Shown here: piece after piece, positions 8,103 through 15,993 of the stretch
Numbering within the stretch: the stretch's first letter is position 1
Layout of the letters: the number at the start of each line of letters is the position of its first letter
Source: an uncultured Sphingomonas sp.
GTDB lineage: Bacteria; Pseudomonadota; Alphaproteobacteria; Sphingomonadales; Sphingomonadaceae
Direction of reading: 5' to 3'
Length of the DNA: 64,000 nt
Assembly: GCF_913777625.1 (NCBI RefSeq)
Contig: NZ_CAJYTI010000017.1
Coordinates: forward strand, 1 to 64,000
The notes under the pieces: model-generated
Database searches by the model: none
Told to the model about the DNA's origin: nothing
Seen by the model: the letters and a program-made list of their open reading frames with translations, nothing else
Program-made: the position numbers and the translations under genes

Positions 8103-9617
8103 TTGGGCGAGCCGGACAAGCGACAAGTCGTGATTGTCGGGGGCGGTACGGCGGGGTGGATGACCGCGGCGGCGCTGGTCCATCAGCTCGGCCCGCTGGT
8201 TTCGGTGCAGCTGATCGAGTCGCCGGAGATCGGCATCGTCGGCGTGGGCGAGGCGACCTTCCCGCATCTGCGCCTGTTCCTGCGCCGGCTGGGCATTGAC
8301 GAGGCGGCGTTCATGGCGGCCACCAGCGCCACCTACAAGCTCGGTATCGTGTTCAACGATTTCGGCGCGTTGGGCGAAGAGTATATGCATGGTTTCGCCG
8401 GCCTGGGGGAGCCGCTCGCGGGCATACCGTTTCACCATTACTGGCTGCGGATGCACGGGAACGCGCCCGGCGCTGCGATCGGCGACTATTCCATTGCCGT
8501 GGCGGCAGCGCGTGCGCGGCGCTTTCATCCGCCCTGTGCCGAGCTGGGGGGCGATGGCGCGTTCAGCTATGCCTATCAGTTCGACGCCACCCGCTTCGCG
8601 CCCTTCCTGCGCGACTTTGCCTGCGCGCTTGGCGCCAGGCGTATCGAAGCGAAGGTGTGCCAGGTGGAGCGCGACGGCGGCAGCGGCGACGTGGTCGCGC
8701 TGCACCTCGCCGACGGATCGCGCATCCAAGGCGACCTCTTCATCGACTGTTCGGGCTTTCGCAGCCTGCTGCTCGGGCAGACGCTAGAGGAGGATTGGGA
8801 GAGCTGGAGCGACTGGTTGCCCTGCGACCGCGCGGTGGCCATGCCCTGTACCCCGCCTGCGGGCGAGATCGAGCCGTTCACGCGGGCGATTGGCATGTCG
8901 GCGGGCTGGCGCTGGCGGATCCCGCTCCAGCACCGCCTCGGCAATGGCTATGTGTTCAGCAGCACCTATCTCAGCGAGGACGCGGCCACCGCCGAGCTTG
9001 CGGCCGTGCTGGAAGGCGAGCCCTTGGCCGAGCCGCGGATCCTGAAGTTCAGCCCAGGCCGGCGGCGGCGAGCTTGGTCGCATAACGTGATCGGCATCGG
9101 GCTGGCTTCGGGCTTTCTCGAGCCGATGGAGTCGACCAGCATCTATCTGGTGCAGGTGGCGATTGACTGGCTGCTCGAGCTGTTCCCGCTGGATGGTGTC
9201 GACGCGCGGGACCAGCAGATGTTCAACGGCTTGATCGACTTCGAATATGCGCGGATCCGCGACTTCCTCATCCTCCATTACCATGCCACGCGCCGCGACG
9301 ATTCGCCCTTCTGGAACCGCATGCGGACGATGGCGGTGCCGGATAGCCTGGCCGAGCGGCTGGCGTTGTGGCGTCAATCGGCCCGCGTCGCGCATTATGG
9401 CCGAGGGCCGTTCCTGGAGCCGAGCTGGGTTTCGGTGCTGCTCGGGCAGGGGGTTCGACCGCAGGGCTGGGATGCACGTGCGCAGCTGCCGGACGCGACG
9501 CGGCTGGGCAGTGCGATGGCACACCTGAAAGAGAACATCGACTGGCGCGTGGCGTCGATGCCGGGGCACGCCAGCTATTTGCAGGCAGTGACGGGAGCGG
9601 CAGCGTCCCATGGTTGA
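8103..9617 (+). CDS. Flavin-dependent tryptophan halogenase-like protein
   Basis: A 504-residue member of the flavin-dependent halogenase family. The FAD-binding GGGTAGW is at residues 13-19. Lys79 in ATYKLGI falls at the position of the catalytic lysine of PrnA. The WxWxIP signature is present as WRWRIP (269-274), and EPMESTSI supplies the conserved glutamate (Glu343). The catalytic set therefore looks intact. The start is a TTG at 8103 with GGGAGG six bases upstream; no ATG upstream stays open. It diverges from the receptor gene and overlaps a second family member by 8 bases. Halogenase-like genes beside carbohydrate TonB receptors recur in sphingomonads, Caulobacter and xanthomonads without an agreed role. 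Substrate unknown. Confidence 0.85.
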   Translation: MGEPDKRQVVIVGGGTAGWMTAAALVHQLGPLVSVQLIESPEIGIVGVGEATFPHLRLFLRRLGIDEAAFMAATSATYKLGIVFNDFGALGEEYMHGFAGLGEPLAGIPFHHYWLRMHGNAPGAAIGDYSIAVAAARARRFHPPCAELGGDGAFSYAYQFDATRFAPFLRDFACALGARRIEAKVCQVERDGGSGDVVALHLADGSRIQGDLFIDCSGFRSLLLGQTLEEDWESWSDWLPCDRAVAMPCTPPAGEIEPFTRAIGMSAGWRWRIPLQHRLGNGYVFSSTYLSEDAATAELAAVLEGEPLAEPRILKFSPGRRRRAWSHNVIGIGLASGFLEPMESTSIYLVQVAIDWLLELFPLDGVDARDQQMFNGLIDFEYARIRDFLILHYHATRRDDSPFWNRMRTMAVPDSLAERLALWRQSARVAHYGRGPFLEPSWVSVLLGQGVRPQGWDARAQLPDATRLGSAMAHLKENIDWRVASMPGHASYLQAVTGAAASHG

Positions 9618-10959
9618 GATCAGGCCTCTTTCCCATGTCGCCGTCGTCGGGGGCGGGACGGTCGCGTCGCTCGCAGCGATCGCGCTGGCGCGATCGCTGC
9701 CGGTGAGCAGAATATCGCTCGTTCCCTGCGCGATCCCCGGCGAAGCTTTGGCCGATCATGCGGTATCGGGCGGCGCCGCCCTGCAGCGTCTGCATGCGCG
9801 CATCGGCATCGGCGATCCCTTGCTGTTTGCCCGCGCGGGCGCGACGCCCTGGCTGGCGACGCGCTATCGGGGCTTCGGCCATGTCGGCGACTTCTTCGTA
9901 GGCCACGGCGTTGCCGCGCGGGATCCGGCGGGTGGCTTCGCCGCGGAGCCCTCCCTGGCATCGCTTCTCGCAGCGCAGGAGCGTTGGCTGCTGCCGGAAC
10001 AAGAGGGGAGCGGCGCGCTGGACCTATTGCTTCGGTTCGATTTGGACGCGTATCGCGCAGGCCTGCATGCCCTGGCAGAGCAAGCGGGCGTGCATGTCAC
10101 CCTGCCGGCCGTGGCATCGGGTGTACCCGGCCTGCGGCTTGAGAACGGAAAGACGCTCGAGGCGGATCTTGTCGTCGACGCAACGGGCAGCGGGTGGGTT
10201 CGAGCCGGGCAGCCGCACGCGACGTGGCGGGACTGGGGGCAGGATGCGCAGCTGCAGCGGCTATGCCGCTCCTCCGCGTCGGTGGCGATGCGCGCGAGCC
10301 TGAGCGACACGGTGACGAAGGTGGGAGCAGGCTATTGGATGGAGCAACCGGGCCGCCACCAAACATCGTGGATGGCCTGTTGGGCGGATGCCCAGGACGA
10401 CGCGCGCATGCAGCGTGCCCTGGAATCGGCGAGCGGCACGCGCGTCTCGGAGCCGATCGCCTTTCGGCCCGGGCGCCTGGACATGCCGTGGCAGGGGAAC
10501 GTCGTGGCGATCGGGGATGCGGCGGTGCGCCTCGCCCCATTGGGCAACCTGAACCTGCACTTGGCAGCGGCACAGATCCTGCTGTTGCTGGATCTACTGC
10601 CCAGAGAGGCATCGCCCTTCGCGGAATGTGCCGAGTTCAACCGGCGGGCGGGCCTGCTTGCCGATGACGCGCAGGATTTCGTGCGCTGCCAGCAGCGGAA
10701 AGAGGGCTCGGCGTTGCTGGCGCAGCGGGTGGACCAGTTTAGCCGGCGCGGCTGGATACCCGAACTGGCGGAAGGGTGCATACCAGCCGACAATTGGGCA
10801 CAGCTGCTGATCGGCTTGGGCGTCAAGCCGGGAACATTGCCCCGTCTGCAAGCACTGCCCGAGGAGGAGGTGCAGCGTGCCGCACGCGCGCGAGAAGCTA
10901 CGCGAGCGAGGCTCCTATCAACGGCGCACTTATTCGGATCTGACCAATCGAATTCATGA
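9610..10959 (+). CDS. Degenerate halogenase-like FAD protein, partner of the preceding gene
   Basis: A 449-residue relative of tryptophan halogenases. The N-terminus HVAVVGGGTVASLAAIALAR is an FAD-binding Rossmann motif, and GNVVAIGDAAVRLAPLGNLN matches the family's second flavin block. The first gene's lysine region has no counterpart (GATPWLATRYRGF instead). The WxWxIP signature is replaced by YWMEQPGRHQTSW, and the EPMESTSI block is missing. Halogenating activity is therefore unlikely. The ATG at 9610 overlaps the upstream stop (9615-9617), so the two are probably co-translated and may act as a pair. The ending is FGSDQSNS. Confidence 0.72.
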   Translation: MVEIRPLSHVAVVGGGTVASLAAIALARSLPVSRISLVPCAIPGEALADHAVSGGAALQRLHARIGIGDPLLFARAGATPWLATRYRGFGHVGDFFVGHGVAARDPAGGFAAEPSLASLLAAQERWLLPEQEGSGALDLLLRFDLDAYRAGLHALAEQAGVHVTLPAVASGVPGLRLENGKTLEADLVVDATGSGWVRAGQPHATWRDWGQDAQLQRLCRSSASVAMRASLSDTVTKVGAGYWMEQPGRHQTSWMACWADAQDDARMQRALESASGTRVSEPIAFRPGRLDMPWQGNVVAIGDAAVRLAPLGNLNLHLAAAQILLLLDLLPREASPFAECAEFNRRAGLLADDAQDFVRCQQRKEGSALLAQRVDQFSRRGWIPELAEGCIPADNWAQLLIGLGVKPGTLPRLQALPEEEVQRAARAREATRARLLSTAHLFGSDQSNS

Positions 10960-11010
10960 CATAGGTGCGGGGGCCGTCCACGCCATCACGTCAGTGGCGG
11001 CCTGCCGACA

Positions 11011-11029
11011 CCCGCGGCAGCGCCGCGGG
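11011..11029. terminator. GC-rich hairpin between convergent genes
   Basis: CCCGCGGC (11011-11018) pairs perfectly with GCCGCGGG (11022-11029) around a three-base loop. It sits between the convergent halogenase-like and gshA genes. There is no U tract in either direction, so it is a possible bidirectional terminator only. Confidence 0.4.
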
Positions 11030-11047
11030 GGACCGGAAATCCGGCGC

Positions 11048-12424
11048 CTAGAACTTCGCCTCGCCATAGACGCGGGTGATGTCGCCCTGCCAGTCGCCAT
11101 GGTAGCGATCGAGCAGGATCTGCGCCGGCACCTTGCCGGTCCGCACGATCTCGCGCAGCGGATCGAGGAAGCCGGATTCATTGTCGCCCGAGCCGTTGAG
11201 ACGGCCGCGTGCCTGGAGCCCCGCGCCCGCGATGTCGAGCACCTCCCCGGCGATGTCCGCCAGCTTGCCGCCACCCGGCAGCGGCGCGTCGAGCGCCAGC
11301 TTCGGCACCGCGCTGCGCAGCGCCTCGCGGCCTTCCATCGACCAGCCCTTCACCAGATCCCAGGCGGCATCGAGCGCGCCCGAGTCGTAGAGCAGGCCCA
11401 CCCACAAGGCCGGCAGCGCGCAGATGCGCCCCCAGCGGCCGCCATCGGCGCCGCGCATCTCGAGGAACTGCTTCATCCGCACTTCGGGGAAGGCGGTGGA
11501 GAGATGGTCGGCCCAGTCGTCCATCGTCGGCAACTCGCCCGGCAGCACCGACAGCTCGCCCTTGAGGAAGTCGCGGAAGCTGAGGCCCGCCGCGTCGATA
11601 TATTTGCCGTCGCGGTAGACGAAGTACATCGGCACATCGAGCGCATAGTCGGCATAGCGCTCGTATCCGAAGCCGTCCTCGAACACGAAGGGCAGCATGC
11701 CGGTGCGCGCCGGATCGGTGTCCGACCAGATATGGCTGCGATAGGAGAGATAGCCGTTGGGCTTGCCCTCGGTGAAGGGCGAGTTGGCGAACAAGGCGGT
11801 CGCCAGCGGCTGCAGCGCCAGCCCGACGCGGAACTTCTTCGCCATGTCGGCTTCGCTGGCATAGTCCAGGTTGACCTGGATCGTGCAGGTCCGCAGCATC
11901 ATGTCGAGGCCCATGCTGCCCACGCGCGGCATGTGGCGCAGCATGATCTCGTAGCGGCCCTTGGGCATGATCGGCAGCTCGGCGCGGGTCTTGTCCGGCC
12001 ACATGCCCATGCCGAGGAAACCGATGCCCAGGCGATCGCCGACGGCCTTCACCTGCTTCAGGTGGCGGCCGGTTTCGGCGCAGGTGTCGTGAAGATTTTC
12101 CAGCGGCGCGCCGGAGAGCTCGAACTGGCCGGCCGGCTCGAGGCTGATCGCGCCGTCGGGGCCGGAGAGCGCAATGATGTGCTCGCCCTCGTAGATCGGC
12201 TTCCAGCCGAATTCGGTGAGACCGATCAGCAGCGCATGGATGCCGCCGCGCTCCTCATAGCTGGGCGCGCGGTGGCTGCCGTCCATCCAGTAGACGAACT
12301 TCTCGTGCTCGGTGCCGATGCGCCAGCGCTCCGCCGGCTTTTCGCCCTTGGCGAAATATTCCACCAGCTGGGCGCGATCCTCGATGACCGCCGCGGTCTT
12401 GGTCGAAACGGTCTTGGTGCTCAT
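11048..12424 (-). CDS. gshA: Glutamate-cysteine ligase, plant/alphaproteobacterial type
   Basis: A 458-residue enzyme for the first step of glutathione synthesis, joining glutamate to cysteine with ATP in the cytoplasm. The WRIGTEHEKF motif, LEPAGQFELSGAP, and MGMWPDKTRAELPIMPKGRY are diagnostic of the GCS2/plant-type class found in alphaproteobacteria rather than the enterobacterial type. RTCTIQVNLDYASEADM and the C-terminal WGRICALPALWVGLLYD complete the fold. Length matches the class. The rsmE gene lies 58 bases upstream on the same strand, as in many sphingomonads, so a two-gene rsmE-gshA transcript is likely. Confidence 0.95.
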   Translation of the reverse strand: MSTKTVSTKTAAVIEDRAQLVEYFAKGEKPAERWRIGTEHEKFVYWMDGSHRAPSYEERGGIHALLIGLTEFGWKPIYEGEHIIALSGPDGAISLEPAGQFELSGAPLENLHDTCAETGRHLKQVKAVGDRLGIGFLGMGMWPDKTRAELPIMPKGRYEIMLRHMPRVGSMGLDMMLRTCTIQVNLDYASEADMAKKFRVGLALQPLATALFANSPFTEGKPNGYLSYRSHIWSDTDPARTGMLPFVFEDGFGYERYADYALDVPMYFVYRDGKYIDAAGLSFRDFLKGELSVLPGELPTMDDWADHLSTAFPEVRMKQFLEMRGADGGRWGRICALPALWVGLLYDSGALDAAWDLVKGWSMEGREALRSAVPKLALDAPLPGGGKLADIAGEVLDIAGAGLQARGRLNGSGDNESGFLDPLREIVRTGKVPAQILLDRYHGDWQGDITRVYGEAKF

Positions 12425-12482
12425 TTTCGCGCCCTTAGCGATGCCGGCGAAACGACGCCAGCGGATTTTTGTACCGGTCGGT

Positions 12483-13223
12483 TTACCAGTCGCCCGCGGC
12501 TCCCATCCACAGGCTCACCGCCGCCGCCGCCGCGGTCTCGGCGCGCAGGATGCGGGGGCCGAGCGCGATGCCGATGGCTTGCGGAACGGCGCGGATCGAT
12601 TCGCGTTCCTCGGCGTCGAATCCGCCCTCGGGGCCGACCAGGATCGCAGCTGGGCCGGGGTGGGCGCGCATCGCTTCTAGCGCGGGCACGCCGCCGGTTT
12701 CATCCGCGAAGAACAGCGCGCGGTCCGCCGGCCAGTCGCGGAGCAGGGCGGGAAGCTTCACCGGCTCGACCAGCTCGGGCAGGGCGGTGCGGCCGCATTG
12801 CTCGGCAGCCTCGATCATGTGGCTGCGCAGCCGATCGAGGTTGAGCCGGTCGATCACGGTGCGGCGGGTGAGCACCGGCACGAGGCGGGCGACGCCCAGC
12901 TCGCACGCCTTTTCCGCCACCCAGTCGATGCGGCCCTTCTTGATCGGCGCGGCGCAGAGCCAAAGGTCCGGCACGTTCTCGTGCGGCCGGAGCTGCTCGG
13001 TGATCTCCAGCGTCAGGTCGCGCTTGCCGATATCGCGGGCGATGCCGAGCCATTCGCCGCTGCTCCCGTCGAACAGCTTCACCGCCTCGCCGGGCTTCAG
13101 CCGCATGACCGAGCCGAGATAATGCGCCTGCGGGCCGTCGATCCGGCGCAGGCCGGGCTCGAGCGGGCCCTCGACGAACAGGCGGGGGGCGGATTGCGGC
13201 GGCCAGGCGGGGGTTGCGGGCAT
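12483..13223 (-). CDS. rsmE: 16S rRNA (uracil-1498-N3)-methyltransferase
   Basis: A 246-residue SPOUT-class enzyme that methylates U1498 of 16S rRNA in the decoding region using SAM. The N-terminal PUA-like part contains HYLGSVMRLKPGEAVKLFDG. The SPOUT knot carries ILVGPEGGFDAEERES and a final ALGPRILRAETAAAAAV, the two strongest family motifs. The C-terminus ends with SLWMGAAGDW. It is the upstream gene of an rsmE-gshA pair. Confidence 0.94.
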   Translation of the reverse strand: MPATPAWPPQSAPRLFVEGPLEPGLRRIDGPQAHYLGSVMRLKPGEAVKLFDGSSGEWLGIARDIGKRDLTLEITEQLRPHENVPDLWLCAAPIKKGRIDWVAEKACELGVARLVPVLTRRTVIDRLNLDRLRSHMIEAAEQCGRTALPELVEPVKLPALLRDWPADRALFFADETGGVPALEAMRAHPGPAAILVGPEGGFDAEERESIRAVPQAIGIALGPRILRAETAAAAAVSLWMGAAGDW

Positions 13224-13333
13224 GAAAGCGCTGTAGCCGGGGGCGGGCGGTTTCGTCCATGCACCTCGATCCGCCCCTGGAAGGCAGGGCTCTCGCTTAG
13301 GAGGGCACGGGCCAGCAGCCTCTCAAAAACCAT

Positions 13334-13430
13334 CGTCATTCCCGCGAAGGCGGGAATCCATTGCCCTGTGCGCTGGGGAAAAGAATCTCGCCGCCAGTGC
13401 CAATGGATTCCCGCCTTCGCGGGAATGACG
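13334..13430. repeat. 97-bp palindromic element, family 1 copy 1 (perfect 30-bp inverted ends)
   Basis: Bases 13334-13363 are an exact inverted copy of 13401-13430, separated by 37 bases. Each arm itself folds as ATTCCCGC / GCGGGAAT around GAAG or CTTC. A diverged copy is at 55878-55972 in the opposite orientation, and similarity extends roughly 30 to 40 bases beyond the arms on both sides. The surrounding 13224-13577 gap (354 bases) holds this element, a CCTCCCC/GGGGGAGG hairpin near 13453-13476 and no credible gene. It resembles REP/BIME or MITE-like intergenic repeats. Confidence 0.85.
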
Positions 13431-13577
13431 GCGTATTTTGCGATGTGCGATAGCCCTCCCCTTCCCGGGGGAGGATCCCTTGCCCCATCCTCGCGTACGA
13501 TGGCGCGGAGCCTATCGGCTGTTGTAGCATTTGTGCAGCGCGGCACGACCGCCGCGTCCAGCCGAGGATTGCACCTT

Positions 13578-14144
13578 ATGCGCCTGCCGCTCCTGCACCC
13601 CGATCAGCTCAGCGACACCCAGAAGCCGCTCTACGACGACATGAAGCGCGGAATCTCGTCCAACTTCAACGCCTTCGTCGCAGTGGGCGAGGACGGCAGC
13701 CTGATGGGCCCGTGGAATCCCTGGCTGCACGAGCCGCGGATCGGCGGCGCGATCTGGGAGCTGACCAAGGCGATGTCGATGGAGGCGACGCTGCCCGATC
13801 CGGCGCGGCAGATCGCGATCCTCGTCACCGGCGCGCATTTCGATGCCGCGTACGAAATCTACGCGCATGTCGCCGTGGCCGAGGAAGAGAAGATGTCGCC
13901 GGCGCGGATCTCCGCCATCTGCGCCGGGCTCAAGCCGACCGATCTGAACGAGCAGGAAAACGTCGCGTTCGACGTCGCCTATGCGCTGGTGAAGGGGGGC
14001 GTGCTGCCCGAGCCGTGCTACCGGCTTGCGGTCGATACCTTCGGGCAGCACGGCGCGAACGAGCTGATCTATCTGGTCGGCCTCTACAGCCTCGTCTCCG
14101 TGACGCTGAACGGGTTCAACGTGCCGGTGCCCGAGCGCGAGTGA
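13578..14144 (+). CDS. Carboxymuconolactone decarboxylase (AhpD-like) family protein
   Basis: A 188-residue all-helical CMD-family protein. Characteristic features are RQIAILVTGAHFDAAYEIYAHVAVA in the core and a C-terminal FGQHGANELIYLVGLYSLVSVTLNGFNVPVPE, which is frequent in CMD relatives. The redox CxxC of AhpD is absent from the core helix, so peroxidase-reductase activity is not supported. The ATG at 13578 begins the conserved domain at once (MRLPLLHPDQLSDTQKPLYD); the frame is open further upstream only across the repeat element. Substrate unknown. Confidence 0.8.
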   Translation: MRLPLLHPDQLSDTQKPLYDDMKRGISSNFNAFVAVGEDGSLMGPWNPWLHEPRIGGAIWELTKAMSMEATLPDPARQIAILVTGAHFDAAYEIYAHVAVAEEEKMSPARISAICAGLKPTDLNEQENVAFDVAYALVKGGVLPEPCYRLAVDTFGQHGANELIYLVGLYSLVSVTLNGFNVPVPERE

Positions 14145-14156
14145 CGGCCGGGGGCG

Positions 14157-14915
14157 TCAGCCCCCGTAGCCGCCGCCCATCTGGCCACCCATGCCGCCGC
14201 CCATGCCGCCCCCGCCGCGATGGCCCCCGCCACCGCCGCGGCGGCCGCCACCTTCGCCCGGGCCGCCACCGCGCCCGCCGCGACGCTTCATCGCGCCGGG
14301 GTGGAGGTCGGGCAGCTCGGCCTTGGTGATCTTGCCGTCATGGTTGGTGTCGAGCAGGTCGAAGCGGCGCTTGGCGGCGCTCATGAACTCGATCGGCGTC
14401 ACGCCGCCGTTGAGGCTCGAATCCGCTGCCGTCACCGGCTCGGGGCTGCCGAGATAGTTGAAGCGGGCCAGGCCGCTGAGCACGCGGGTGGAGCCGATCT
14501 CGGCGGCCTTCACCTGGCCGTCGTCGCCCATGGTCGGGCCGCCCATCTCGAATCCGCCGCCGCGCGCTTCCGGCGCCAGCACGGTCTCGTAATATTCGAT
14601 GTCGGCGGGGTCGATCTCGCCATCGCCCTTGCGGTCGAGCACCTTGAACCAGCGCATCGCGTCGTCGCGGAACTCGTCGAGGGTCAGCGCGCCGTCATGG
14701 TTGGCGTCGGCGCCGTCGAACCAGGCATCGGCGGGAGACTTGCCATCGGGCTGCCCGCGGAACGGTTCGCCCATCGGGCTGACGAACAGGCCGCGCGGAC
14801 GCGGGCCGCCGGGACCACCGGGGCCCCCCGGTCCGCCCGGCGGCGGCGGGCCGTCCTGCGCCTGCGCGCCGCTTGCCAGTACCAGCAACAATCCGGCCAA
14901 CCCCAGCATCCGCAT
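14157..14915 (-). CDS. Exported EF-hand calcium-binding protein with glycine-rich tail
   Basis: A 252-residue secreted protein. The signal peptide is MRMLGLAGLLLVLASGAQAQ, followed by a proline/glycine stretch. Several EF-hand loops are visible: DANHDGALTLDEF, DRKGDGEIDPADI and DTNHDGKITKAEL, plus a weaker one near DSSLNGGVTPIEF. The last 45 residues are almost only glycine, arginine, histidine and methionine. EF-hands imply calcium sensing or binding in the periplasm or outside the cell; the tail may bind anions or metal. It converges on the CMD-family gene with 12 bases between stops. Partner unknown. Confidence 0.82.
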   Translation of the reverse strand: MRMLGLAGLLLVLASGAQAQDGPPPPGGPGGPGGPGGPRPRGLFVSPMGEPFRGQPDGKSPADAWFDGADANHDGALTLDEFRDDAMRWFKVLDRKGDGEIDPADIEYYETVLAPEARGGGFEMGGPTMGDDGQVKAAEIGSTRVLSGLARFNYLGSPEPVTAADSSLNGGVTPIEFMSAAKRRFDLLDTNHDGKITKAELPDLHPGAMKRRGGRGGGPGEGGGRRGGGGGHRGGGGMGGGMGGQMGGGYGG

Positions 14916-15029
14916 CTTCCAAACCCTCCGCCCGAAACTCGATTCGTCTCGCTAGCTAGCGATTGTCGCAGGATTGTGCCCGAAAATTTCGGCTTGGGCA
15001 CGGGTGGGCGCTTGTGGCAGCAGGCGGGC

Positions 15030-15962
15030 ATGACCGGCGCCACCCCCATCGTACCCGATACCGAACATCGCGGCCTCCTCGGCCTGCTGCCCCGCGGCTG
15101 GCGGCCCTATGCGCTGCTCGCGCGGTTCGACCGGCCGATCGGCTGGTGGCTGCTGTTTCTCCCCTGCGCCTGGGGGGCGCTGCTTTCCGGCCTGCCCGAG
15201 GGGGGCTGGTGGCGGATCGGCGCGATGCTGCTCGGCGCGATCGCGATGCGCGGCGCGGGCTGCGTCTATAATGACATCGTCGATCGCGACCTCGACGCGC
15301 AGGTGGAGCGCACCCGCAGCCGGCCGCTCCCCAGCGGCGCGGTCTCGGTGCGCGCGGCCTGGACCTGGCTCGCCGTGCTGCTGGCGATCGGCCTCGGCGT
15401 GTGGCTGGCGATGCCGCTGCCCGCCAAGCTCTGGTCGCTGGCGACGCTGCCGGTGGTCGCCGCCTATCCGTTCATGAAGCGCATCACCTGGTGGCCGCAG
15501 GCGTTCCTGGGCATCGTGTTCGGATCGGGCGCCGTCGTGGGCTTCGTCGCCGGCGATCCGCAATCCGCCTTTGCGAGCCGGATCGGCGCGCAGTGGTGGC
15601 TCTATGCCGGCACGATCCTGTGGGTGATCGGCTACGACACCATCTACGCGCTGCAGGACGTGGAGGACGATGCGATCGTCGGCGTGCGGTCTTCGGCGCG
15701 GCGGATGGGCGGGCAGGTCCGGGCCGGGGTGGGGCTGCTGTACTTCGTAGCGCTGTTCCTTTGGGGCGAGGCGCTGTGGACGGTGCGGCCCGATCCGCTG
15801 GCGCTGCTCGCGCTGCTGCCGGTGGCGGTGCATTTCATCTGGCAACTGGCCACGCTCAAGCCTGCCGACGGCGCCAATGCGTTGCGCCGCTTCCGGGCCA
15901 ATCGCGACGCGGGCTTGCTGATGCTCGCCGCCTGCGCCGTGGTGGGGCTTTCCGGACTTTGA
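15030..15962 (+). CDS. ubiA: 4-hydroxybenzoate polyprenyltransferase
   Basis: A 310-residue inner-membrane prenyltransferase that attaches the polyprenyl tail to 4-hydroxybenzoate in ubiquinone synthesis. The first aspartate-rich motif is NDIVDRDLDAQVERTRSRPL, and the second is YALQDVEDDAIVGVRSSA; both bind prenyl diphosphate through magnesium. About eight or nine hydrophobic helices are evident. The ATG at 15030 is chosen because the protein then has the usual length; upstream sequence in frame encodes the complement of the EF-hand gene. It is followed after 31 bases by a TldE/PmbA gene, so co-transcription is possible. Confidence 0.94.
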   Translation: MTGATPIVPDTEHRGLLGLLPRGWRPYALLARFDRPIGWWLLFLPCAWGALLSGLPEGGWWRIGAMLLGAIAMRGAGCVYNDIVDRDLDAQVERTRSRPLPSGAVSVRAAWTWLAVLLAIGLGVWLAMPLPAKLWSLATLPVVAAYPFMKRITWWPQAFLGIVFGSGAVVGFVAGDPQSAFASRIGAQWWLYAGTILWVIGYDTIYALQDVEDDAIVGVRSSARRMGGQVRAGVGLLYFVALFLWGEALWTVRPDPLALLALLPVAVHFIWQLATLKPADGANALRRFRANRDAGLLMLAACAVVGLSGL

Positions 15963-15993
15963 TTTTGCGCCCCCGCACCCCTAGATCGCGGGG

